In this document: positions 22,261-32,337 of the stretch, one piece after another
How the letters are laid out: each line of letters opens with the position of its first letter
Numbering within the stretch: position 1 is the first letter of the stretch
Origin: WHSW01 sp963781265
GTDB lineage: Bacteria; Actinomycetota; Thermoleophilia; Solirubrobacterales; 70-9
Reading direction: 5' to 3'
NCBI GenBank assembly: GCA_963781265.1
Contig: CAWAFH010000018.1
Location: forward strand, 558,001 to 622,000
DNA length: 64,000 nucleotides
Made by a program: the position numbers and the translations under genes
Notes under the pieces: generated by a model
Databases searched by the model: none
The model's input: only the letters and a program-made list of their open reading frames with translations
What the model was told of the DNA's origin: nothing

Positions 22261-23532
22261 ATGTTCGTCGACGGGCGCCCCGAGACGATCCAGGCGCTGT
22301 TCGCGTTCCTGGTCGCGGCGGTTCTCGCGTGGCTCCTGGTCCCGGTCGCGGAACGGATCGCGCGGCGGATCGGGGCGATCGACTACCCGAACGCGCGCAG
22401 CCTGCACACCGAGCCGACGCCGAAGCTCGGCGGCCTGGCGATCTTCGTCGGCACCAGCGTCGCCGCGATCCTGTTCCTGCCGTGGGCCGAGCAGACCCAG
22501 GCGCTCTTGCTCGGCGCGGTGGTGATCGTCACGGTCGGCGTCCTCGACGACGTCTTCGACCTGCGCCCGATGCTGAAGCTCGCCGGGCAGGTGGTCGCCG
22601 CGGCGATCCCGGTCCTCAACGGCGTCAACGCCAGCTCGTTCACGCTCCCGTTCGTCGGCGGCGTCAACCTGCGCTCGGTCGAGCTCTTCGACGTCGGGCT
22701 GATCGGGAGCGTGCACCTCGGCCATCTGCTGACGATCATCGGGATCGTCGCGGTCATCAACGTGATCAACCTGATCGACGGCGTCGACGGGCTCGCCGCC
22801 GGCGTCTGCGTGATCTCGGCGGCGGCGCTCTCGGTGATCGCGCTCTCGCTCGACAAGCCGGGCGCCGGGGTGCTGGCCGCGCTGACCGCGGGCGGCGCGC
22901 TCGGCTTCCTGCGCCACGGCTTCCCGCCCGCGTCGAGCTTCATGGGCGACACCGGCTCGAACCTGCTCGGCTACCTGCTCGGCGCGGTCGCCGTACAGGG
23001 CGCGCTGAAGACGAACGCGGTGATCGCCCTGATCCTGCCGTTGTTGATCCTTGCCGTGCCGATCCTCGACACGACGTTCGTGATTGCGAAGCGGATCAAG
23101 TACCGCCAGCCGATCTACCGGGCCGACCGCTGGCACCTGCATCACCGGCTCGCCAACATCGGCTTCTCGCAACGGCGCACGCTCGCCTACCTCTATGGAT
23201 GGGCGGCCGTGATGGCCGCCCTCGCGCTGGCGCTGCGCTTCGTCCCGTACTCGGACGACCACGGCAACTTCGACCCGCTGTGGACCGCGGTGATGATCGT
23301 CTGCGCGCTCGCCGCGTTCGCGGCCAGCGTCTATCTGGTGATCACGATGGAGATCCTGAAGCTGCGCACACGCAGGCTGCGCGAGCGCTTCGGCACCCGC
23401 CCGGACGCGCCCGAGGAGGCCGCCGTCGACGAGGGCGTCGCGCGCGAGCTCGAGACTGGGAGCTTCGCCGCGGTGGACGCGGATACGGGCGAGTTCGAGG
23501 GCGTCGACGCGGCCCGCGAACAGAGCCCGTAG
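22261..23532 (+). CDS. Undecaprenyl-phosphate sugar-1-phosphate transferase (MraY/WecA/TagO family)
   Basis: 423-residue polytopic membrane enzyme that starts a lipid-linked glycan by moving a HexNAc-1-phosphate from UDP-sugar to undecaprenyl phosphate. About ten hydrophobic segments are present. Signature loops: YPNARSLHTEPTPKLGGLAI, the Mg-binding VLDDVFDLRPMLKL, INLIDGVDGLAAG, FMGDTGSNLLGYLLGA and the cytoplasmic RADRWHLHHRLANIGFSQRR (HLHHRL is the WecA/TagO type, not MraY). A 60-residue acidic tail follows the last segment. It is next to the DUF354 gene and upstream of the atp operon, as in many actinobacteria. Confidence 0.9.
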   Translation: MFVDGRPETIQALFAFLVAAVLAWLLVPVAERIARRIGAIDYPNARSLHTEPTPKLGGLAIFVGTSVAAILFLPWAEQTQALLLGAVVIVTVGVLDDVFDLRPMLKLAGQVVAAAIPVLNGVNASSFTLPFVGGVNLRSVELFDVGLIGSVHLGHLLTIIGIVAVINVINLIDGVDGLAAGVCVISAAALSVIALSLDKPGAGVLAALTAGGALGFLRHGFPPASSFMGDTGSNLLGYLLGAVAVQGALKTNAVIALILPLLILAVPILDTTFVIAKRIKYRQPIYRADRWHLHHRLANIGFSQRRTLAYLYGWAAVMAALALALRFVPYSDDHGNFDPLWTAVMIVCALAAFAASVYLVITMEILKLRTRRLRERFGTRPDAPEEAAVDEGVARELETGSFAAVDADTGEFEGVDAAREQSP

Positions 23533-23545
23533 CGGCTGTCACAAA

Positions 23546-23628
23546 CTTGTTACAAGCGCACTCCCCGGCCAGCGGTTGTCGGCTATAGTCGTCGATCCGC
23601 CCCGCCGGATGGATTCTCGGGGGCGGAT
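23546..23628. promoter_or_regulatory. Putative atp operon control region with palindrome, -10 and hairpin
   Basis: This stretch lies in the 286 bp between the transferase stop and the AtpI-like gene. CTTGT-T-ACAAG (23546-23556) is an 11-bp palindrome. TATAGT at 23584-23589, in the context GGCTATAGTC, is a good extended -10. ATCCGCCCC (23595-23603) pairs with GGGGCGGAT (23620-23628), giving a 9-bp stem with a 16-nt loop at the predicted 5' end of the message. No -35 is clear. No other feature is seen to 23700. Confidence 0.4.
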
Positions 23629-23818
23629 GCTCTAGTCCGTCCTGGGAGATCTTTCTAACTCGTACCCCGCGACCGCCAGTGTCTGGCCGCTACTTCAACT
23701 ACTCCGATGACCGAGGACCCTCCGACGAGGGTGGACGCCGCCACGGCCGCCATCTCCCCGAACGCAGCGATGCCGGCCGCGTGAGCGGGCGGGTCCGCGC
23801 TCGGCTCGCCGGCGGGCC

Positions 23819-24307
23819 GTGCGGTCCCACTCGGCCAGCTTGGGCTGTCCGCGGCCCTCGGCGCCGGCCTTGCTCTTGTCAACGCTCGCTCTAGAAGGCT
23901 CCGATGCCGCCCCGGGCGGCCGTCCGGGCCTGCTGGTCCGCTACGCCGACCTGGCGCTGCTGGCGCTTGCGCTGCCGATCTTCATCGCCGCCGGCTGGCC
24001 GCTGGCCGGCTACGCGGTCGCCGCCGCCGCCTGGATCGCTCAGCACCTGATCCTCGCGCTGTCCGAGCGCGGCTCCGCCGCCGCGCTGAGCGCCGGTGAC
24101 CGCCGCCGGGCGTTGGGCATCGTCGCCTCGGCGACGCTTGGCCGCGTCTGGCTGGTCGCCCTCGCGATCCTGCTCGTCGGCCTGCTGGGCGAGCGGGAGG
24201 CCGGCCTCGCCGCCGCGATCCTCACGCTGGCGCTGGTCACCGTGCACCTCGCGTGCCTGGCGATCTCGAAGGTGTTCTTCACCGAGACCCCGGAGGCGGG
24301 GTCGTGA
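23819..24307 (+). CDS. AtpI-like membrane protein, N-terminus uncertain
   Basis: Up to 162 residues with four hydrophobic helices from about residue 40: YADLALLALALPIFIAAG, WPLAGYAVAAAAWIAQHLIL, ASATLGRVWLVALAILLVGL and AAAILTLALVTVHLACLAIS. Position directly before atpB, sharing its stop/start (GTGA), and helix layout suggest ATP synthase protein I or a relative that helps assemble the c-ring. Residues before the first helix look non-coding in composition; starts are possible at GTG 23819 or TTG 23840, 23870 or 23876. An adjacent frame from ATG 23707 has better codon use but stops at TGA 23782, so the 5' end may be damaged. Confidence 0.6.
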   Translation: MRSHSASLGCPRPSAPALLLSTLALEGSDAAPGGRPGLLVRYADLALLALALPIFIAAGWPLAGYAVAAAAWIAQHLILALSERGSAAALSAGDRRRALGIVASATLGRVWLVALAILLVGLLGEREAGLAAAILTLALVTVHLACLAISKVFFTETPEAGS

Positions 24308-25218
24308 GCCGCAAGGCGAAGATCTGGATCGGCGTCGGGCTCTACTTCCTGATCCTGGTGATGCTCGTCGTGATCGTCGGCAGCGCCGGCAAGAACGACG
24401 AGTTCCAGCCCCAGAACGAGTTCAAGCTCGACGCCTGGATCGACATCCACCTCGGCGGCGTCGACCTCTCGATCAGCAAGGGAGTCCTCTACGTGCTGCT
24501 CGCCAGCGGCCTGACGATCGGGACGATGACCTGGATCGCCCGGCGGATGACCAGCGAGAAGCCCAACAAGGTGCAGATGGCGGTCGAGCTCGCCTTCGAC
24601 CTCACCCGCAACAACATCACCGGCGGCAACATCGAGGACCATCGCCTGGCGAAGAAGTGGTTCCCCTACCTGGCGTCCCTGTTCTTCTTCATCTGGTTCT
24701 CGAACATGCTCGGCTACCTGCCGCTGCCGACCAACACCGAGCACAAGGTCGACATCTTCGGGCTCGAGGTCCCGTCGCTGGCGATCTACGCGGCGACCGC
24801 GAACATCTCGATCCCGCTGGCGCTCGCGCTGATCTCGGTGATCGCCTACCACCTCGAGGGGATCCGGGCGAAGGGCGTGTTCGGCTACCTGAAGTCGTGG
24901 TTGCCGCCGGGCCTCGAGGACATGAACGTCGTCGGCCGCGCGCTGATCTTCGTGATCGAGGCGATCTCTCACCTGGTCCGGCTGATCTCGCTCTCCGTGC
25001 GACTTTTCGCGAACATCCTGGCCGGCCACCTGCTGATCCTGTTCATGGCCGGCGGGCTCGCCGTGCTGCTCGGCGTCGCGGCGCTCGGGGCGCTGACCTT
25101 CCCGCTCGCGCTCGCCTTCTTCATCTTCGAAATCGGCCTGGTCGCCACCCTCCAGGCCTTCATCTTCTCGACCTTGACAGCCATCTACATCGGCGGAGCA
25201 ACCGCCGACACTCACTAA
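24304..25218 (+). CDS. atpB: F0F1 ATP synthase subunit a
   Basis: 304-residue membrane stator subunit forming the proton half-channels against the c-ring. The essential arginine is in SLSVRLFANILAGHLLILFM, and the final helices FFIFEIGLVATLQAFIFSTL with TAIYIGG are typical. About 40 N-terminal residues (KNDEFQPQNEFKLDAWIDIH) precede the first conserved helices. GTG 24304 overlaps the previous stop. The gene order a-c-b-delta-alpha-gamma-beta-epsilon is standard. Confidence 0.95.
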   Translation: MSRKAKIWIGVGLYFLILVMLVVIVGSAGKNDEFQPQNEFKLDAWIDIHLGGVDLSISKGVLYVLLASGLTIGTMTWIARRMTSEKPNKVQMAVELAFDLTRNNITGGNIEDHRLAKKWFPYLASLFFFIWFSNMLGYLPLPTNTEHKVDIFGLEVPSLAIYAATANISIPLALALISVIAYHLEGIRAKGVFGYLKSWLPPGLEDMNVVGRALIFVIEAISHLVRLISLSVRLFANILAGHLLILFMAGGLAVLLGVAALGALTFPLALAFFIFEIGLVATLQAFIFSTLTAIYIGGATADTH

Positions 25219-25235
25219 GAAAAGGAGCAATAGGA

Positions 25236-25511
25236 ATGGATTTGCTGCCCATCGCCCAGGCCGCTCAGTCGGTCGACCTGGCGCCGATCTCGGACGGCCT
25301 GAAGTCGGTCGCGCTCGGCATCGGCGCCGGCCTCGGGTCGATCGGCGCCGGCATCGGCATCGGGATCATCTTCGGCAAGGAGATCGAGTCCGTCGCCCGC
25401 CAGCCCGAGATGAAGGATGAGCTCCAGTCGATCCGCTGGCTCGGCTTCGCGCTGACCGAGGCGGTCGCCTTCTACACGTTCATCTTCGGCCTGATCGCGT
25501 TCTTCCTCTAA
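25236..25511 (+). CDS. atpE: F0F1 ATP synthase subunit c
   Basis: 91-residue two-helix hairpin that forms the rotor ring. Helix 1 is the glycine-rich GLGSIGAGIGIGIIFGKEIE; the polar loop is ESVARQPEMKDELQ; helix 2 carries the ion-binding glutamate in LGFALTEAVAFYTFIFGLIA. The residues around the Glu lack the Na+-binding Gln/Ser set, so protons are the probable ion. The N-terminal LLPIAQAAQSVDLAPISDGL is a short periplasmic extension. AAAGGAG upstream fixes the ATG at 25236. Confidence 0.96.
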   Translation: MDLLPIAQAAQSVDLAPISDGLKSVALGIGAGLGSIGAGIGIGIIFGKEIESVARQPEMKDELQSIRWLGFALTEAVAFYTFIFGLIAFFL

Positions 25512-25515
25512 GCCG

Positions 25516-26097
25516 GTGGAGTTGCTGGCCACAATCGCGACGGTCCTTCCGGTCGGAGCGGAGGAGGAGGGAGGCAGCTTCCTCGTCTCGCCCTCGCTCG
25601 GGCTCATGTTCTGGACGCTGCTCGCGTTCGGCGTGACCATGTTCGTGCTGGCGAAGGTCGCGTTCCCGCGGATCGGCGAGGCGCTCGAGAAGCGCGCCAA
25701 CGCGATCAACGAGAACATCGAGGCCTCGAAGCGCACCCGCGAGGAAGCGGACGAACTGCTCGCCGAGTACCGGGAGCGGCTCAAGGAGGCCCGCGAGCAG
25801 GCCGACGACATCGTCGCCCGCGCTCGCAAGGCGTCCGACACCGCCGTCAACGAGGCGACCGCCGAGGGCAAGGCGAAGCGGGAGGAGCTGGTCGCAGCGG
25901 CCCGCAAGGACATCGAGACCGAGACGAAGCGCTCGCTCGAGCAGATCCGCAAGGAGGTCGCCGACCTGACCGTGCTCGCGACCGAGAAGATCACCCGCAA
26001 GTCACTCGACGACGCGGACCACCAGCGGCTCGTCTCCGAGGCGCTGGCGGAGGTCGACTTCTCGTCGCTAGCCGGAAGCGAGGCGTCCAACAACTGA
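25516..26097 (+). CDS. atpF: F0F1 ATP synthase subunit b
   Basis: 193-residue peripheral-stalk subunit. One N-terminal membrane helix (GLMFWTLLAFGVTMFVLAKV) is followed by about 130 residues of charged coiled coil (EKRANAINENIEASKRTREE onward). It is a single b-type gene without a b' partner; the delta gene overlaps its stop by 1 bp. It is not the fused b-delta form seen in mycobacteria. GTG start 4 bp after atpE. Confidence 0.93.
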   Translation: MELLATIATVLPVGAEEEGGSFLVSPSLGLMFWTLLAFGVTMFVLAKVAFPRIGEALEKRANAINENIEASKRTREEADELLAEYRERLKEAREQADDIVARARKASDTAVNEATAEGKAKREELVAAARKDIETETKRSLEQIRKEVADLTVLATEKITRKSLDDADHQRLVSEALAEVDFSSLAGSEASNN

Positions 26098-26630
26098 TGG
26101 AGGAGATCGCCCGCGTATATGCCGACGCGCTCTTCGGGGCAGCGCAGGACACCGATCAGCTCGACGAGATCCACGAGCAGCTCGGGCAGTTCACCGATGC
26201 GATGAACGAGTCCGCCGACATGCGGGTGTTCTTCTTCAGCCCCTACTTCTCCTCGAAGGAGAAGCGGGAGGCGATCTCGGCGGCGATCTCGGGGGCGAGC
26301 GCGGAGCTCGTGAACTTCCTCGAGCTGCTCGCCGAGAAGCACCGGATGCCGGCGATCTTCGCGATCAAGCGTCGCTTCGACGAGCTCTGGGCGGAGGCAA
26401 AGAAGCGGCTCGAGGTCACCCTGACGAGCGCGGTCGAGCTCGATCGCGGGGTGATCGAGCAGATCGGAAGCACCGTCGAGAAGCAGACCGACCGTGAGAT
26501 CGACCTCGAGACCAGCGTCGATCCCGCCATCCTCGGCGGGCTCGTGCTGCGGGTCGGCAACATGGTCCTCGACGCGAGCCTTCGCAACAAGCTGGAAAGA
26601 CTGAGAAAGGAAGTCGCCTCGGCGACTTAA
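26097..26630 (+). CDS. atpH: F0F1 ATP synthase subunit delta
   Basis: 177-residue OSCP/delta subunit that caps F1 and binds the b stalk. N-terminal domain: EEIARVYADALFGAAQDTDQ; C-terminal signature: VDPAILGGLVLRVGNMVLDA with SLRNKLERLRKEV. Normal length. The ATG overlaps the atpF stop codon (TGATG). Confidence 0.95.
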   Translation: MEEIARVYADALFGAAQDTDQLDEIHEQLGQFTDAMNESADMRVFFFSPYFSSKEKREAISAAISGASAELVNFLELLAEKHRMPAIFAIKRRFDELWAEAKKRLEVTLTSAVELDRGVIEQIGSTVEKQTDREIDLETSVDPAILGGLVLRVGNMVLDASLRNKLERLRKEVASAT

Positions 26631-26653
26631 CCAACAAGGAGCACTGAACAAGC

Positions 26654-28287
<1,634 letters not shown>

Positions 28288-28288
<1 letters not shown>

Positions 28289-29205
28289 TGGCCACCCAGA
28301 AGGAAGTCAAGAACCGAATCTCTTCGGTCAAGAACATCCACAAGATCACCCGTGCGATGGAGATGGTCGCTGCGGCCAGGCTGCGGCGCGCCGAGCAGCG
28401 GATCGACAACATGCGCCCCTACGCGCAGGCGATCCGCAAGGTGACCAAGCAGGTCGCCGACGCTTCGGCCGCGATCCCCAGGATCGCCCTGCTGGAGCAG
28501 CGCGAGCAGGAGCGGCGGGTCGGGATCGTCCTCGTCACCGGCGACCGCGGCCTCGCCGGCGCCTTCAACACCAACATCATCCGCGAGGGGCTGCGGCTGA
28601 AGCGCGAGTTCGCCGCCGGCGGCGCCGAGGTCCAGTTCTCGGTCGTCGGCCGCCGCGGCAACTCGACGATGAGCTTCCGCGGCGAGACGATCACCCACTC
28701 CTACGCCGGGTTCACCGACCGGCCGGCGTTCACCGATGCGCGCGGGATCTCGCGCGACGTGACCGCGGCCTACGTCGATGAGGAGCTCGACCGGGTCGAG
28801 CTCGTCTACAACCGCTACGTGTCGCCGCTGACGCAGTACGTGCGCCGCCAGACCCTGCTGCCGATGCAGGAGGCGGAGGTCTTCGGTGAGGGGATCCCGG
28901 AGCCCGAGGAGCCGGCCGACCCGGAGCTCGCGGAGGCGCACGAGAAGGCTTACTGGGACTACGAGCCGGAGCCCGAGGTGCTGCTCCCGATGCTGTTCGA
29001 GGAGTACGTGGACCTCTCGGTGTACCGGGCGTTGCTCGAGTCCTCGGCATCGGAGCTGGGCGCGCGGATGACCGCGATGCGCTCGGCGGCCGAGAACGCG
29101 CAGGACATGATCGGCGATCTGACGCTGGCGATGAACCGAGCCCGCCAGGCGGAGATCACGCAGGAGATTCTGGAAGTAGTCGGCGGCGCCGAGGCGCTCG
29201 GCTGA
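28288..29205 (+). CDS. atpG: F0F1 ATP synthase subunit gamma
   Basis: 305-residue rotor shaft. Ends are conserved: VKNRISSVKNIHKITRAMEM at the start and LTLAMNRARQAEITQEILEV at the end. An acidic insertion around residues 205-235 (EPEEPADPELAEAHEKAYWD) lengthens the protein by about 20 residues over E. coli gamma, in the globular domain. GTG start overlaps the atpA stop by one base. Confidence 0.95.
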
Positions 29206-29226
29206 CCGTCGACGTAGAAAGGGAAC

Positions 29227-30741
29227 ATGGCTGACAGCAACGGAAACGCAAGTGGGAACGGAAAGAACATCGGCTCGATCGAGTCGGTCGCGGGCGTCGT
29301 CGTCGACGTCCTCTTCCCCGACCAGCTCCCCGAGATCTACTCGGCGCTCGAGATCAAGGTGCCCGAGGAGGGCAACCGGCCGGCGCTGGACCTCGTCTGC
29401 GAGGTGCAGCAGCACCTCGGCGATGACCGTGTTCGCGCCGTGGCGATGGACGCCACCGACGGCCTGCAGCGCGGCGATCGGGTGATCGACACCGGCGGGC
29501 CGATCACGGTCCCGGTCGGCAGGGGCACCCTGGGCCGGATCTTCAACCTGCTCGGCGACCCGATCGACAACCTCGGCGAGGTCGACTACGACGCCCGCTG
29601 GCCGATCCACCGGCCGGCGCCCAGCGTCGAGGACCTCGCTCCATCGCAGGAGATCCTCGAGACCGGGATCAAGGTCGTCGACCTGCTCGCCCCGTACGCG
29701 AAGGGCGGCAAGGTCGGCCTGTTCGGCGGCGCGGGGGTCGGCAAGACCGTCCTGATTCAGGAGCTGATCCGAAACCTCGCCGAGGAGCACGAGGGCCTGT
29801 CGGCCTTCTGCGGCGTCGGCGAGCGCTCGCGCGAGGGCAACGACCTCTGGGGCGAGATGAAGGAATCGGGCGTGATCGACAAGACGATGCTCGTCTTCGG
29901 GCAGATGAACGAGCCGCCCGGGGCGCGCCTGCGCGTCGCCCTCTCGGGGCTGACGATGGCGGAGTACTTCCGCGACGAGGGGGGCCAGGACGTGCTCCTG
30001 TTCATCGACAACATCTTCCGCTTCGTGCAGGCGGGGTCGGAGGTGTCGGCGCTGCTCGGGCGGATGCCCTCGGCGGTCGGCTATCAGCCGACGCTGGAGA
30101 CCGAGATGGGCGGCCTGCAGGAGCGGATCTCCTCGACCCAGAAGGGCTCGGTGACCTCGATCCAGGCGGTCTACGTCCCGGCCGACGACCTCACCGACCC
30201 GGCGCCGGCATCGGTGTTCGCGCACCTGAACGCGACCACCACGCTGTCACGAGCGATCTCGGAGAAGGGGATCTACCCGGCGGTCGATCCGCTCGACTCG
30301 ACCTCGACGATCCTCAAGCCCGACATCCTCGGCGAGGAGCACTACCGCGTCGCGACCGAGGTCCAGGAGAACCTGCAGCGCTACAAGGAGCTGCAGGACA
30401 TCATCGCGATCCTCGGGATCGACGAGCTCTCCGACGAGGACAAGGTCGCGGTCAACCGCGCCCGCAAGCTCGAGCGCTTCCTGAGCCAGCCGTTCTTCGT
30501 CGCCTCGCAGTTCACCGGCCGCGACGGCGAGTACGTCCCGGTCGCCGAGACGGTGCGCTCGTTCCGCGAGATCCTCGACGGACAGCACGACGACCTGCCG
30601 GAGTCGGCCTTCTACATGAAGGGATCGATCGACCAGGTCACCGGCACCGAGGAGAAGGGCGACAGGGACGAGGGCATCGAGCGCGAGGCCGCCGAGGCGG
30701 AGGACCGCAAGGAGGCCGAGGCCGAGGCGGTCGAGGCCTAG
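29227..30741 (+). CDS. atpD: F0F1 ATP synthase subunit beta
   Basis: 504-residue catalytic subunit. Walker A GGAGVGKT is at residues 167-174; GERSREGNDLWGEM carries the catalytic glutamate; the later motif is ALLGRMPSAVGYQPTLETEM. The first 17 residues are a Ser/Gly/Asn-rich extension. The last 30 form a charged Glu/Ala/Arg tail, similar in style to that of alpha. Usual length is 460-480 residues, so both ends are extended. GAAAGGGAA precedes the ATG. Confidence 0.97.
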   Translation: MADSNGNASGNGKNIGSIESVAGVVVDVLFPDQLPEIYSALEIKVPEEGNRPALDLVCEVQQHLGDDRVRAVAMDATDGLQRGDRVIDTGGPITVPVGRGTLGRIFNLLGDPIDNLGEVDYDARWPIHRPAPSVEDLAPSQEILETGIKVVDLLAPYAKGGKVGLFGGAGVGKTVLIQELIRNLAEEHEGLSAFCGVGERSREGNDLWGEMKESGVIDKTMLVFGQMNEPPGARLRVALSGLTMAEYFRDEGGQDVLLFIDNIFRFVQAGSEVSALLGRMPSAVGYQPTLETEMGGLQERISSTQKGSVTSIQAVYVPADDLTDPAPASVFAHLNATTTLSRAISEKGIYPAVDPLDSTSTILKPDILGEEHYRVATEVQENLQRYKELQDIIAILGIDELSDEDKVAVNRARKLERFLSQPFFVASQFTGRDGEYVPVAETVRSFREILDGQHDDLPESAFYMKGSIDQVTGTEEKGDRDEGIEREAAEAEDRKEAEAEAVEA

Positions 30742-30744
30742 CTC

Positions 30745-31161
30745 GTGGCGGGCGAGAAGAAGCTCGAGGCCGAGGTCCTGACCCCGGAGGGGACGGTCTT
30801 CTCCGGCGAGCTGCAGATGCTCTCGACCAGGACCGCGGTCGGCGAGGTCGGCATCCTCGCCGACCACATTCCGATGGTGGCTCGGCTGCTCCCGGCGGAG
30901 TTGCGCCTGCACGTCTCCGACTCGGAGGTGGAGCGCTACGCGCAGGGCGAGGGCTGGCTCGAGGTGTTCGCCAACCGCGCCAGGGTGCTGATCGCCGAGG
31001 CGAAGTCGCCCGGCGAGCTCGACGTCTCGGAGCTCAAGCAGCGTCTCTCGGATGCCGAGCAGAGCCTCTCCGAGGCCGAGGAGGGCTCCGCCGCCGCCGA
31101 GCAGGCCGAGCGCGAGCGCGCCCGCTTTGAGGCGTACATCAAGATCGCTGAAAACAGCTGA
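30745..31161 (+). CDS. atpC: F0F1 ATP synthase subunit epsilon
   Basis: 138-residue epsilon subunit. The N-terminal beta-sandwich has LEAEVLTPEGTVFSGELQML and VGEVGILADHIPMVARLLPA. The C-terminal helical hairpin, which can inhibit ATP hydrolysis, is fully present (DVSELKQRLSDAEQSLSEAE onward). GTG start 3 bp after atpD. Last gene of the operon; a GC-rich inverted repeat follows. Confidence 0.94.
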   Translation: MAGEKKLEAEVLTPEGTVFSGELQMLSTRTAVGEVGILADHIPMVARLLPAELRLHVSDSEVERYAQGEGWLEVFANRARVLIAEAKSPGELDVSELKQRLSDAEQSLSEAEEGSAAAEQAERERARFEAYIKIAENS

Positions 31162-31185
31162 TCCCTAAGCTGATTCGCGCACTTT

Positions 31186-31221
31186 CCGCCGGCCGCGGGC
31201 GCGATGCTCAGCAGCCGGCGG
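31186..31221 (+). terminator. Possible terminator hairpin after atpC
   Basis: CCGCCGGC (31186-31193) pairs with GCCGGCGG (31214-31221) across a 20-nt loop, 24 bp after the atpC stop; GATTTGT follows. It overlaps the short gap before the M20 peptidase gene. Confidence 0.35.
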
Positions 31222-31230
31222 ATTTGTCCC

Positions 31231-32337
31231 ATGGATGAACGGCTGCTGACAGAGACGCTGATCGGCTACGACACCTCGACGCCCGAGGGCATCAAGCAAT
31301 GCGCGGGCTTCGTCAAGGGCTGGCTCGACGCGCGCAATATCGAGACCCGACAGCTCGACTGCCGCGGCCTCCCGGTGACGCTCGCCGAGGTCGGCCCGGC
31401 CGACGCTCAGACGACGTTGCTGCTGCACGGCCACATCGACGTCGTCCCCGGGCGGCAGGAGCAATTCGAGGCCCGTGTGGAGGACGACCGGCTGGTCGGG
31501 CGCGGCGCCTACGACATGAAGGGCGCGCTGGCCGCGATGCTGCTCGCGGTCGCCGACCTGCGCGATTCGGCGGCGGTCCGGGTCAGGCTCGGGGTCGTCC
31601 CCGACGAGGAGTCCGAGGAGGAGGTGGAGCGCGGCGGGGACCTGATCGTGTCCGAGGGCTTTCTCGGCGACTTCGTGATCACGGGCGAGCCGACCGACCT
31701 CCACGTCGGCGTCGCGGCCAAGGGCGTGGTCGCCATGCGGCTGCGGGTCGACGGGCTCGCCGCTCACGGGGCGACCCCGTGGTTGGGCGAGAACGCGATC
31801 CTGAGGGCGATCGATGTATTCCGCGCGATCCAGTCGCTACCGTTTGCCTCGCGCAGCTCGGAGTTGTTCGACCGCCCGTCGATCAACCTCGGCCGGATCC
31901 TCGGCGGTGACGCGTTGAACAAGGTGCCCGACACTTGCTACATCGACGTCGACGTTCGCTACCTGCCCGAGCAGGACCCGGACGCGATCCTCGCGGAGGT
32001 CGACGGGATCCCGGGCGCCTCGCTCGTCTCGACCTTCCGCCGCCCGCCCGCGATGGTCGACCCCGAGTCGCCCTTTGTGCGCGCGCTCTGCGCCGCGGCC
32101 GCGAAGTATCACCACGGTGAGGTGACCAGCGTCGGCCGCGACGGTGCCTCCGACGCCGTCTCGTTCCTGCGCGCCGGCGTGCCGGCGGTCGAGTTCGGGC
32201 CGGTCGGCGGCGGCCATCACGGGCCCGAGGAATGGGTCTCGGTCAGCTCGCTGTCCAGCTACCGCAGCGCCCTGGTCGAGTTCAGCCGCGCCCTGGGGCG
32301 CAACCTGCGGGTCGTCGACGACGGGGAGGCGGCGTGA
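31231..32337 (+). CDS. M20 family metallopeptidase (ArgE/DapE/ACY1 type)
   Basis: 368-residue zinc-dependent deacylase or peptidase. First metal motif LLLHGHIDVVPGR, bridging region GRGAYDMKGALAAMLLAVAD, and catalytic glutamates in VVPDEESEEEVERGGD. The lid domain begins VVAMRLRVDGLAAHGATPWL and the closing histidine region is VGGGHHGPEEWVS. ArgE, DapE and acetylornithine deacetylase types cannot be separated here. The LCP gene overlaps its stop (GTGA), so it may be coupled to envelope biogenesis. ATG 31231 is preferred to 31204 because similarity begins at MDERLL. Confidence 0.85.
   Translation: MDERLLTETLIGYDTSTPEGIKQCAGFVKGWLDARNIETRQLDCRGLPVTLAEVGPADAQTTLLLHGHIDVVPGRQEQFEARVEDDRLVGRGAYDMKGALAAMLLAVADLRDSAAVRVRLGVVPDEESEEEVERGGDLIVSEGFLGDFVITGEPTDLHVGVAAKGVVAMRLRVDGLAAHGATPWLGENAILRAIDVFRAIQSLPFASRSSELFDRPSINLGRILGGDALNKVPDTCYIDVDVRYLPEQDPDAILAEVDGIPGASLVSTFRRPPAMVDPESPFVRALCAAAAKYHHGEVTSVGRDGASDAVSFLRAGVPAVEFGPVGGGHHGPEEWVSVSSLSSYRSALVEFSRALGRNLRVVDDGEAA

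Noticed and set aside
23782..23784. In-frame TGA as selenocysteine or readthrough
   Set aside because: No SECIS-like hairpin directly follows and no selenoprotein family fits; a damaged or misread 5' end is simpler.
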